In this document: positions 1 through 9,271 of the stretch, one piece after another | How positions within the stretch are numbered: the stretch's first letter is position 1 | How the letters are laid out: each line of letters begins with the position of its first letter | Assembly: GCA_029959085.1 (NCBI GenBank) | Contig: JARWIR010000094.1 | Coordinates: 1,488,001-1,552,000 of the forward strand | Direction: 5' to 3' | Length of the DNA: 64,000 bases | Origin: Nemophila menziesii | Lineage: Eukaryota > Streptophyta > Magnoliopsida > Boraginales > Hydrophyllaceae | The notes under the pieces: model-generated | What the model saw: only the letters and a program-made list of their open reading frames with translations | The model's database searches: none | What the model was told of the DNA's origin: nothing | Position numbers and translations under genes: made by a program

Positions 1-598
1 GAAGAAACTTATAACAAGATACTTGAGCAGGTGTGGAATGTTGGAAGCAAAATAATGTTGTTAAGAAAGAGGGGTCATGGTATGATGCTTGAAAAGATAG
101 ATACTAAGAGGTTCCATACTAAAGAAGATTTCACTACAATTGTAGATAAAGGATGTAGTTTTATATGTGAGTAGTGCAATTCGTGTTGTTGATCAAATGG
201 ACGCAGTTATTGTTACTAGACTAAGATTGACCCAGTATAGATTGTGTATTAAAAATTAGATATCTAAAAACTTAATGCGTAAACTGTATGGTTATATTAA
301 TGAAGAAACGTGTCATGATGTTGAAGTGATTTATGTGTGGTATTGCCTACTAAGTGTAGGTTTGTAAGGAAGCAATAATAACATTGCGGATTGCACTAAG
401 AAAAAGAAAAACATGGAGGTAAATGTTTAAGCACCATGATAAACGATAGTTTCTACATTAAATGTAAGGGAGGTCAATAGGGCCTTCAAGCAGCATGAAG
501 TTTCTAAATTCATTTAAACTAGATGTTGTGCGTCTCCTAGAAACTAAAATGGCAAAATCTAAATATGATGAATTTTATAAACATTTCATTGGTTGAGA
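1..598 (+). pseudogene. Old LINE relic: ORF1 C-terminal part and start of endonuclease (copy A part)
   Basis: Conceptual translation in shifting frames matches the layout of the better preserved LINE at 28829-34119. First comes a DUF4283-like stretch (KILEQVWNVGSKIMLL then MMLEKIDTKRF at about 20-115; compare KVLEQMWHINGSPLLL in the young LINE). A decayed zinc knuckle follows at about 345-400 (PTKCRF-CKE … NNIADC). An endonuclease start lies at about 460-598 (NVRE..RAFKQHEVSKF, then LDVVRLLETKM; compare NVRGFNSLLRQLDV and LIGLLETKV). Many stops and frameshifts make it non-functional. The 5' part lies upstream of the window; the equivalent is seen at 10777-11027. The family assignment is by eye. 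Confidence 0.7.
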
Positions 599-2263
599 AT
601 GATGAAATTATTAATTCTTGCATTTCAAAATTGACACTAAGAAAAAAAACATTTGGAACACTTGTTTAAGCATTGGGTGAACTGTTATTGAACACTAAGT
701 GGTACATCAAACATCGAGCACATTATTATACCATTGAAAAAAATATTTAGCACAAGATTTCAAAAGTTAACACTAAAAAATAACGAAACATATCATTTTT
801 ATTAATACACTACCCAATATACACTGAGAGCTTTGACTTTGACACACGGGTTAAAAATATTATAATAAAAAAAGCTTTCTATATTATTGATAAGACTGAA
901 ATAGTTACCGGGTCCCTCATTAGAGGCCAACCTAGTTCCTGTACCAAACATTTCTTGAAATCACGAATGTTCAGTACTATTCCTTCGATCAAGCTCCTCG
1001 AGCGTAAAATATGGATCTGTTATATAAACATTCGAGATCCATTTCATCTTCCTCTTCCATTTTATCTTCAGCTGGACATCTTTTAACCGAGGGACTTTGA
1101 CAGCAATCAAGAAAAAGGAAAAGGGTAAAATGCAATTTTTGTTATCAGAGTGTGATCAAGTAGCCAAGGTAAAATATAACATAGTTCATCTTTGTTTAAA
1201 AAGCTTCAGATTTGACACAATTAACGAAAAAACTATGATCTTTGATGTAATCTTTAAGTAAATAAATGAAAATTTAAAAGGAAGAATCCTAGAACATTTT
1301 TTCTTCTGATTCAATGTACTTTGACAAGTATAGGATCAATGGTTTTAATAAAAAGAAAAGGTTATTATGCGTTATATATGGACCTATAATGTATTCAGGT
1401 TTTAACCAGTAAGGGTTAAAAGTCTGAAAGTTAAATTAGGTTAACATAAATATTGAAATACAATAGCTAAATTGTATAAATAAGTAACTCAATGCATGCT
1501 AAAAATCAACAATAAATTTATATTCCAAATAAGGCTTATAGATTTCTACTATGAAGACCTAGAGTATTTTATTCCCTCACTGTTTTTTTCCAAATACATT
1601 TTTTTCCGACAAATTCACATTGAATAACATTCTCAGCTTTGACTTATTTTTACCAAGTTAAAATAGAGAAAATTATCCCAGAAATCTAAGAGTAAGCTTG
1701 TAAAAAATTAGGCATAAAAAAAAGCACTTTAAGAATCATGAGGATAACTGTTCAATCAATGAAAAATCAACCACAAACATCAGTGGGTCTAGCAACAAAT
1801 AAAGAAGTCTCATGTAACAAGATTGATTTTTCTACAGTTACAAAATTAACCATTTATTCGATGTTCTTTGTTTAGGTTTTCGTAAAAGTTATTTGGAAAC
1901 TGTTAGGTAAATTAAAAATTAAAGGTAGAGCATGATATATTATAAAGTTAGGTTTGGGTTTTATAATTTCTTAGAATCTTGATTGTAATGTTTTAGAATT
2001 TAGTGTTTGTTTCATGGATTAAGTTTAAGTGGTGTATGTTTAAGCTAACATGCATTTATTTCCTACAAGTTGTTTTGTAATGAAATTATTTTATCTTTAG
2101 ATAAAAAATGTCTAAATCTCTTCAAAATATTACTTATTTTCTAATAAGATTACCTAGTTAGTTGAGAAAATTTTGTTAGAAAGCAAAAGGTGAGTGGGAC
2201 ATAGCCCCAAATAGGGCTGCACATTAAAACCACAAAACCTCACTAAATCGATCCAACACTTAT
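599..2263. other. AT-rich stretch with no recognisable gene (unit phase 599-2263)
   Basis: No ORF of note and no family I recognise. In B, C, D and E the corresponding stretch contains an extra block of about 31 bp (AAGAAAGTTTCCAATAAG…) at about phase 1683 that copy A lacks. The same description applies to 11626-13319, 22650-24350, 48883-50577 and 59958-61650. Confidence 0.6.
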
Positions 2264-2410
2264 TTTGTAGTGGGCCTAATTTTTTTTATGGTTTTGGTTT
2301 TTGGCCCATATTTTTTTATATAACCCTAGCTATAAAACAGTGGGACTTATCTCCTCGTCCTACAAATTTATCTCCATCCTTCAATGTGTTCTCTTGAGAA
2401 ACCCTAAAGA
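2264..2410 (+). promoter_or_regulatory. Housekeeping-type plant promoter and leader relic, plus strand (copy A)
   Basis: A TGGGCC site II motif at 2271-2276 and its complement GGCCCA at 2303-2308 stand just upstream of a TATATAACCCTAG block (about 2317-2329). CTATAAAAC follows at about 2330, then a pyrimidine-rich leader with AAACCCTAA at 2399-2407. Site II plus telo-box plus TATA is the usual layout of plant promoters for ribosomal-protein and other growth genes. No downstream coding exon is recognised, although CAGCAAG|GTGTTT near 2550 looks like a leader-intron donor. It points at the inverted repeat 1.4 kb downstream. Activity is not demonstrated. Confidence 0.55.
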
Positions 2411-3641
2411 AAATTATTTAATCTAATCAAATTTGTGTCATATCTATCTCGTTATCCCTCTAAATCTAAATCTGCTACCTTGATACTTTCCTCTGCCGAT
2501 TTGCACTGTTCTTATGGTAGTTCTGATGATTTTTATCAACATTTCCAGCAAGGTGTTTTCTCTTTTTTATTATTTTATGTTCTAGATTATTTATTTTAGT
2601 TTCATTTATTTGGATCTATTAATTTTTTGTTGTATAATTTTTATTAATTTAGGGTTTTAATATTTTTATTTTTGTATAAATCCATCAGTTAAACAGCGTG
2701 GTACAGTTCATTTTGGGTAATATTCTTGTTTCTAAACTCATAATTAATTGAGTTTTTGTTATTTGTATATTTATGTATTATAATGCTTGTCTGTTGTGAT
2801 GTTTCTTTTTCTTTCTTTATTGTTTATGGATAAATGCATGTCTTTATTGGTCGAAATAAAAAACTGCTTGTATTGAATTAGTACAAAATTTAAAAAATAA
2901 TTTTGGTTAAAATATTCATGTAGAAACATTTGATGAGGTTGTTGGTACTTACCTCTGTATCATCAAGAGTTATTTATTGTTGTTTAGGTTAATTACTTGC
3001 TTTGAATACTTAGATCTTTATAGTATCTTTTATTTAATATGTTGTTACATCTGTTTAATTATTATACAAAATAATTTTTAAGCAGAAAGTTAACAGATGA
3101 AGGATTATGGTAATTGTACTTTTACCTTTAATCATTATTCATTTGATTATTTAGTAATAGCGTTATGTTTTAGATTATAAAGAAGTCTAAAGATGTAAGA
3201 AATGGCAAAGATATTAATGAGCCATAAAATTATGAAATTTTAGTTCCTTCATAACTCAATGGTTTAGAAGAATGAAAGCGTAGACTAGAATTAAATATTT
3301 GGAATATTGTTAGATTTAAAATTAAATTTTCTACAGAAATTTACACCATTGGTCTATGTGTTATGCAAATTAATAAAATATACCCGTCGTTTAAAATGTA
3401 TGTGTTATGTAAATTAATCAAATATATCGTCTTTCAAAATGTAGCAATTATATAGGGGTATTTTTGCAACGATAATACAACTCTTTGAAATACATGGTTT
3501 TTTATTCTTGGATAATAACATATTTTTATTAAAAATTAGCTAAGGTAACCTTGTACTACTTTAAAGCTTCCGATTTTTAATACTTAGTTGATTTTTCATT
3601 ACAATTTGCGAGTCTATATTATTATCTAACTTGAAGTTTAT
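2411..3641. other. AT-rich stretch between promoter relic and inverted repeat
   Basis: T-rich, intron-like sequence with possible splice signals (donor near 2550), but no exon or family I can name. Equivalent stretches are 13466-14695, 24536-25771, 50758-51988 and 61831-63061. Copy C has a private insertion near 25600 (AAGGGTATATTTGTT). Confidence 0.5.
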
Positions 3642-3745
3642 CTTGACTTATAATGTCATTAATTAAAGAAATAGTTAATATCACAATCTATAATTCAATT
3701 TTCGTTTAATATAGGTACCTTGAGTGTAATATTTACTAATATAAA
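3642..3745 (+). repeat. Internal direct repeat, member 1 (copy A)
   Basis: About 100 bp running from CTTGACTTATAATGTCATT to CCTTGAGTGTAATATTT recurs in the same orientation at 7214-7318 of the same unit with moderate divergence. Member 1 directly abuts the left arm of the GMI1-like inverted repeat. It is also seen at about 14696-14799, 25772-25875, 51989-52090 and 63062-63165. Confidence 0.8.
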
Positions 3746-3746
3746 C

Positions 3747-4362
3747 TTCAAGTCAGCAAAGGCTGTCTCGAATGTATATTCTGAAGGCAGCTCCATTAAT
3801 AAATCTGTATGTGGGGTAAGATCCATATATTCTGTCATAGCAAATTATGAACACACTGAGTATTAGTATAATGCACACATTTGTTAAATAAATAATAATG
3901 ATTTAGAATGTATATAAATGTACAAACTTCGAATGTAATAGATTCTTTAAATCCATCCTGTTACAAACCAAAATACAGAATAAGGATTTAGACCTTTTTC
4001 ATAATGTAAACTACTAAAGGACAATAGTTTTAATGAAAAAAACATTGTCAAACCTTGAGCAAGTGCCTATTACACTTCTGCTTGAATATTCTGAGATCAT
4101 TTTTTTCCAAATCTCTGTGTTATGTAAATCCTCAACAAAATGTAAATCATTGCTGCTCCAATTCACTAGTCTTTGGGTTTTTAGAATCTAAATCTTTCAT
4201 ATATTCTTGTTTTACCACATCAACAAACTCATTCAATGGAATTTCATTGCGAGTTTTATTTACTTTTACTTCCACACTCTTACCATTCGGCAAAAGTACA
4301 CGGAAATTGAAAATCTTTTCTAATTCATAACATGATATCTTCTTGACATTAGGCACAAGTGC
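3747..4362 (-). pseudogene. GMI1-like (SMCHD1-type ATPase) N-terminal fragment, left arm of inverted repeat, copy A
   Basis: Read on the minus strand from the centre outward, the arm encodes the same exons as the right arm. Exon a (within 4147-4362) contains KISCYELEKIFNF, VLLPNGKSVEV and NEFVDVVKQEYMKD. Exon c is at about 3754-3830 (LTPHTDLLMELP, then EYTFE). The order and spacing match the N-terminus of plant GMI1 (GHKL ATPase plus SMC hinge protein; role in recombination and chromatin), where a VLLPNG ubiquitin-like stretch is followed by NMWDLTPDTDLL. A frameshift and stops break exon a after SELEQQ. The splice donor after exon c is lost by about 5 bp compared with the right arm. Introns are retained, so this is a DNA-level copy. 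Confidence 0.78.
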
Positions 4363-4420
4363 GGGTATTTTCCTAAATCCTTGAGAAGAAGAATACCGCA
4401 CTTGAGGATAAGAAAGACCT

Positions 4421-5038
4421 GCACTTGTGCCTAATATCAAGAAGATATCATGTTATGACTTAGAAAAGATCTTCAATTTTCGTGTACTTTTGCCTAATGG
4501 TAAGAGTGTGGAGGTAAAAATAAATGAAACTTGCAATGAAATTCTATTGAATGAGTTTGTTGATGTGGTAAAACAATATTATACGAGAGATTCAGAGTCT
4601 AAAAAAATCCAAAGACCGATGAAATGGAGCAGCGATGATTTACATTTTGTTGAGGATTTACATAACATAGAGATTCGAAACAAAATGGATCTCAGGATCT
4701 TTAAGCAGAAGTGTAATAAGCTTTTGCCCAACGTTTGACAATGTTTTTGTCATTAAAATTAATGTCCTTTAGTAGTTTACATTATGAAAAAATTCTAAGT
4801 TCTTGTTCTATGTTTTGGTTGGTAACCGGATGGATTGAAGGAATCTAGTACATTCGAGGTTTATATATTTACATACATTCTAATTTTTTTTAACAAATTA
4901 GTGCATTATACTAATATTAATACTCAGTGTGTTCTTAATTTGCTATGACAGAATATGTTAGATCTTACCCCACATACAGATTTATTAATGGAGCTGCCTT
5001 CAAAATATACATTTGAGACAACCCTTGCTGACATGATA
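4421..5038 (+). pseudogene. GMI1-like N-terminal fragment, right arm of inverted repeat, copy A
   Basis: Exon a at 4427-4730 reads KISCYDLEKIFNFRVLLPNG, then NEFVDVVKQYYTRD and KWSSDDLHFVEDL. Exon b at about 4832-4861 gives LKESSTFE after a mutated acceptor (AACCGG). Exon c at 4952-5038 gives NMLDLTPHTDLLMELP … TFETTLADMI and ends exactly at a GTAAGT donor at 5039. In GMI1 proteins the next residues are DNSLQAVW, carrying the catalytic N-box Asn of the GHKL fold; that exon is absent, and read-through gives VSLYNSF instead. The arm therefore lacks the ATPase active site, the hinge and most of the protein. The arms are separated by a 58-bp spacer (4363-4420). Confidence 0.8.
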
Positions 5039-5269
5039 GTAAGTTTATATAATTCATTTAACAAATCCAATTTAGTGATTTGGAAGAGGCCAAAGGCTCC
5101 AACCCCATTTGTGGAGTTGGTGTTTTCACTTCAAGTCTTTGTAATATGATAAGACAATTCCCAAAATTGTAAATATGTTTTCCACCATGGTAAAGAAAGA
5201 TAATAAATTAATACAAGAAAAATCAATATAGAGCTAAAACATTTTTTTAAAACTTTTTGTATGCATTAC

Positions 5270-5331
5270 CTTGTGGAGATTTCAAGGCTTGGATTTTTCA
5301 TTGCTAGCTCAAAACTAGATATGAGTTCAAC
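5270..5331 (-). other. Exon-like segment on minus strand (copy A)
   Basis: On the minus strand a TATTGCAG acceptor precedes 62 bp that are followed by a GTAATG donor. The segment reads VELISSFELAMKNPSLEIST in one frame, or starts at the internal Met. It lies downstream of the minus-strand promoter-like element at about 6160. Copies C (27395-27456) and D (53617-53678) keep it; B and C' share a deletion of about 27 bp inside it. No family recognised. It may be a captured 5' exon. Confidence 0.35.
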
Positions 5332-6124
5332 CTGCAATATATAAGAAGTAATTTAAGATTAATTATGTTGATTATATAATCATGACAGACTCTTTAAATA
5401 GGCTTAAATGACTATCATGGTTATTTTTATACTTGTATGGAGATTTATGCTCTCATACCACATAATTTTATATAAAAACTTAATTGAATTATACCACAGA
5501 ACAAAACTAAACATTTATAATTGAGAATACTTATGTCTAAAAAAATTGCTTAATGTCTTTATGATAGAAATATTTATTATGATGAATATATTTTAGAAAA
5601 ATGATAAAAATTATATAATATAATTTTATTATAGTAAATATTTATTAAACATATATTTTTATATGAAATCAACTCATTTGGGAAAAAAAATCAATGAACG
5701 TAAAGGTTAGTAATATAATTCTGCAAACAAAATGAACTTGGAAATAAAAGGAAAATAACGGGACACCTAAATCTCACTTTACAAATAAAAGGAACCGAAC
5801 TATTTTTCTGGTATAAAAATGTGGATATTCAGGCTTATTTCATCATTAATTCACTCGAAACGGTAAAAATAAGTATTTCAGCAATAATGAATCAAAACTA
5901 GTATAGTAGATCAATAACATGTTACGCACAACCCATATAAAAATTCGGTTATATAAATGATCTAAGTAAATTTTCGAAAGATTGAAGATTAAAACATGCT
6001 TATTGTTAAAAGACGGAGAGCTAGAAGACTCAAGATTATACATACCCGTTGATCTTTAAAAATTTTGTAGAATGCTTTAAGTGAAAATTGGTTTCCAAAA
6101 AATATAGGATGCAGGGTGAATAAG

Positions 6125-6165
6125 GTTAGGGTGGAAGAGGGAGAGGGGAGAGAGGAGTATATAAG
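6125..6165 (-). promoter_or_regulatory. Promoter-like TATA plus pyrimidine patch, minus strand (copy A)
   Basis: On the minus strand a TTATATAC box (6158-6164) is followed by a long CT-rich patch (6130-6157), as in plant core promoters with a Y-patch. A leader-like stretch with a GTATGT donor near 6045 follows. It would transcribe toward the exon-like segment at 5270 and then antisense through the right arm of the inverted repeat. Prediction only. The plus strand also shows TATATAAG at the same place, so direction is uncertain. Confidence 0.35.
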
Positions 6166-6569
6166 AAGAGGAGTAAATAGTGTTGTATGTGTTATTTTAG
6201 AGCCAAAATTGTCATAACATGGTTTTTTTTGCTATCTTTATCTTTTTGCATACTATATTTTAAATATTTATCAATATAGCCACCAAAAGATTGAATTTAT
6301 TTTCTAAGACCTCATTTTTCTTGAAATTTTTTTTAAATTTTAATGTCGAATGAGACAAATTGAATACGTATAGATCTGACGTTTAATATAATTAAATGAG
6401 TATATATATTATATATAAAAGAAACTTATGCCTTTTCCGATTCAATAGTATTTATGAGTTTGTCCAAAAAAGAATATTTAAAATTTGAATTCATTTGAAA
6501 TAGTAAATAATAAAAAAATCATTTAGTATTCTTAGAAATTGAGGTCATACCTTATTAAATGACATTATG

Positions 6570-6800
6570 TGCCAATTTAGAAGTGTTTTTCTAGAAAAAC
6601 ACTTAAAAGTATATTTAAAACTTTTAAAGTGTTTTAAACCCGGAAAAACACTTTTATGAGAAACACTAAATATGTGCTTCTTAAAAAAACATTTTAAAGT
6701 GATTTTAGATGTCAAACTTATATTTAATAGTTTTTTTAAATTTTAATTTTTATTCAAAAAGCGCTTTTTTCTTTTAGAATAAGCACTTCCAAACAGGTCT
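6570..6800. mobile_element. MITE-like element (copy A)
   Basis: The ends are imperfect inverted repeats: left GCCAATTTAGAAGTG (GCCCGTTTAGAAGTG in B and C), right complement GACCTGTTTGGAAGTG. The interior is AT-rich and made of hairpins, including a perfect 22-bp palindrome AGTGTTTTTCTAGAAAAACACT near the left end. About 230 bp with no coding capacity fits a non-autonomous DNA transposon. I could not fix the target duplication, so the superfamily is open. Confidence 0.55.
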
Positions 6801-7213
6801 TATATCGTATTAAATATTTTAAAAATAATAATATATTATTTATAAACTAAATCTTCCCATTTCCAAAAGGGTGGGCGCGGTAAGAGTATTAAAGAAAAGT
6901 TCCAAACAATAGTTTAATTACATAAAATTGAGAATTTTATCTTTGATATATGTTTAGAGTAAAAAGTACTCTACAAAAATTTACAGACCAACATATTTAT
7001 TTTTGAAAATATTATACTTGTTAGATTAGTATTAACCATAATTTTTATCTTAATTTCGAGTCATTCAAAAGATGTATTATTTTGAGTCATTCTTATGGAC
7101 CTTCCCCATGTGTTTCTGAATCATCACCTGGGCATTCGATGTTTAATAAGAAAATTATTTAAAAAAATTAGTTTATATGTATGAATATTTTTCATTTGTA
7201 TAATTAAATATAT
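6801..7213. other. AT-rich stretch, nothing recognised
   Basis: Contains a conserved GC-richer island (GGGTGGGCGCGG near 6870) in an otherwise AT-rich, non-coding background. Equivalent stretches lie just after the MITE in B, C, C' and D. Confidence 0.5.
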
Positions 7214-7318
7214 ATTGACTTATATTGTCATTAATTAAAAAAATAGTTAATATGAAGACTTATAATTAATTTTTTGTTTAATATAAGGACCTTGAGTGTA
7301 ATATTTCATAATATAAAG
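7214..7318 (+). repeat. Internal direct repeat, member 2 (copy A)
   Basis: Second member of the roughly 100-bp repeat described at 3642-3745 (TTGACTTATATTGTCATTAA … CCTTGAGTGTAATATTTC). Equivalents: about 18253-18347 (with a small deletion), 34646-34746, 44496-44598 and 55558-55660. Its presence in every unit shows the internal duplication predates array amplification. Confidence 0.75.
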
Positions 7319-7828
7319 GTATATAGTGCATTTAAGTCCAAAAACCGTTTTGAGGCCAATGTCTCGACCCACTTTTCCATATTTAAGTAGAGTATTGGAT
7401 TACTGACCAAAAAATAGAACATGAAATATGATAAAACTTAAAATTTTACTTTCTTGATTTAGAAAATATAAAAAAATTATGTTAATTTGTCCCATAATCT
7501 TTGTGAAAATTAGATCCTATAATACCTTTATATAATGTAACAGAGTATTGCGTTTTCCTATTTAATCATTAATCTCATTTGACTAAATCAATTTTTCGTA
7601 ATTATAATGTGTATTATGGTGTTTAATAAAATATAATTGAAGTGGACGATTAAGAAGAAAAATAATCAGGGTAACTATAGATTATTTTATATTTATACTT
7701 GTAAAACTATAATAACTTTATTATATATATGCAAAATCGGCATAATTCCTAACTAATGGTGTACAATTTGTTAGTGAAAAATATTGTTATGACATCAAAC
7801 AAAAATTCCCATATGCAAAGAAATTGTA

Positions 7829-8470
7829 AGGGCGGATCCCTTCAAGTCCCAAGGGGCTTAAGCCCCCTGTCCCCCGTAAATTTAAGAATACGTCAATGTA
7901 ATTTTGTCCCGAAAAATAATTTAAACCCCTCTGAGAACGCATAAATTATTATGTCTTAATAGTATAGAAACTTTGCATTTTAGCATTAAAATTGAGGTTA
8001 GGTGTTCAAATCTTAGCATTGCTTTATCTTTTTTATAAATAAAGATTTATGTTATAAATTTGTCAATTATTATAAAACCTATCTTGATTTTGATGATAGT
8101 ATTACATAGTAATTTATTATTTATATTACTCAAATAAAATTAGTGTTTAATTTTTACAAATGATTAATTTCTCATCTTTATAAATTAAAATATAACAAAT
8201 GGTATATTAATAATTTAATATAATGCTACTAATACCATATACATCAAGTGTATATAATGGTGCTGGTTTACATATTTTTGGGGTAACTAGGAACGGATAA
8301 ACTCATCAATTAAAGAAAAGAAAAACGTCAAGACGTTGGATTCTCATAGTTGCATTGCTAGTTATATGTTTATGTGTCATATTTTTACCTTAAAAAATCT
8401 CTAGAAGCATTGACTCCTGACTCCCGTATATTTTAAGCCCCCTCTCAATTTGGTTTATGGATCCGCCTCT
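7829..8470. mobile_element. Non-autonomous hAT/Tip100-like element (copy A)
   Basis: The left end AGGGCGGATCC and the reverse complement of the right end, AGAGGCGGATCC, are near-identical inverted termini. Both are followed by C/G-rich subterminal blocks (TTAAGCCCCCTGTCCCCC at left, GGGGGCTTAAAATAT at right on the complement). CAGGGGCGGA-type termini are known from Tip100-like hAT elements. An 8-bp target duplication is not visible. The interior is AT-rich with no transposase ORF. Confidence 0.5.
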
Positions 8471-8479
8471 GATCCCCAG

Positions 8480-8775
8480 ATACAACTCTTAACATGCATA
8501 TGGATAAATGTCATCCTAGTAAATTTTCTGGGACAACACAAATAGTGGCACGTAAGCTACAGACTAAGCAACCAAACCCGGCCTTGTACATTAGAGGAGC
8601 TAGATACAGTGAGGGGAACAACTTTTCCATCAAGCTCGGGAACAACTTTTCCATCACGCTCAGGTATACCTGCAAGTCAACAGATTGATCCCCAAGGTGA
8701 CATCAATAGGAAAGGGAAGAGACATGTGGCGGAAGAACCCGAAAGTAGCAACTACCAACTAGACGTAGACACCAG
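8480..8775 (+). pseudogene. Exon-like ORF of unknown origin, bounded by AG and GT (copy A)
   Basis: The sequence follows a CCCCAG acceptor and ends at CACCAG|GTATAAT. One frame reads MHMDKCHPSKFSGTTQIVAR…; downstream coding sense moves to another frame (PASQQIDPQGDI, RKGKRHVAEEP), so a frame change is needed. A 26-bp stretch (GGGAACAACTTTTCCATCA…) is duplicated in tandem inside. Composition is clearly richer in GC and more conserved between copies than its surroundings. It lies between two hAT-like ends and may be a captured or transposase exon. No family recognised. Copy A lacks about 18 bp (TTCTCGTAAAGGAAGGAA) present elsewhere. Confidence 0.4.
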
Positions 8776-8919
8776 GTATAATATTTTTCTCCTTTATTGA
8801 TTAATAGATGTCATGATCCTCGTCAAGTATTCATAACTTCCAGTTGGTCCATGGTTATTTAAGTTTATCTTCGTAATTTTTTATTTATATTATCGGTTTG
8901 TATTTTGTTGTTTATATGA

Positions 8920-9271
8920 TATAATATAGGTTACTTTTAAAAATTTATGGACTTATAGTGAGATTAATTTAAAAAATAGGAAACATATTGTTTAATTTTT
9001 GCATAACGCAATTTTTTATTCGGTTTAATTTGTCTATTTTTTTAGCATATCTTATTAAGCTTTTAGTTATAGTATTTGTATGAATATTTTGTTATATATT
9101 TGATAAATATAGGGTATATGTATAACATAGGTACTAATAGTGTGATTATATAAAAAACAAATTATGGCAATTTTTGCAAAATATAGGGACATATAGTGCA
9201 ATTAAATTAAAATTAAATATACCATTACCCCAATCCCTTAGCCCCCTATAGAAGTATCTTGATCCACCCCT
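8920..9271. mobile_element. Second transposon right end with degenerate subterminal repeats (copy A)
   Basis: The motif TATAGGGAC-TATAGTG-AATTA recurs several times with decay (near 8960, 9130, 9185). The segment ends in CCTTAGCCCCCTATAGAAG…GATCCACCCCT, whose complement begins AGGGGTGGATC and resembles the AGGGCGGATCC terminus at 7829. It may be the true right end of a larger element spanning 7829-9271 or a separate insertion. No target duplication seen. Confidence 0.4.

Noticed and set aside
2510..2560. Short frame MVLMIFINISSK ending at a GT donor as first exon of a host gene
   Set aside because: Twelve codons without similarity or a following exon; left as possible leader only.
3240..3300. 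tRNA A-box-like TAACTCAATGGTTTAGAAG (unit phase about 3250)
   Set aside because: No B-box, no cloverleaf and no A-tail or duplication. Too weak to call a SINE or tRNA.
5846..6043. 65-codon minus-strand frame downstream of the TATA-like box
   Set aside because: Not open in other copies; better explained as leader or intron sequence after GTATGT.
7756..7944. 62-codon frame crossing into the hAT-like left end
   Set aside because: Runs across a transposon boundary and is not open in other copies.
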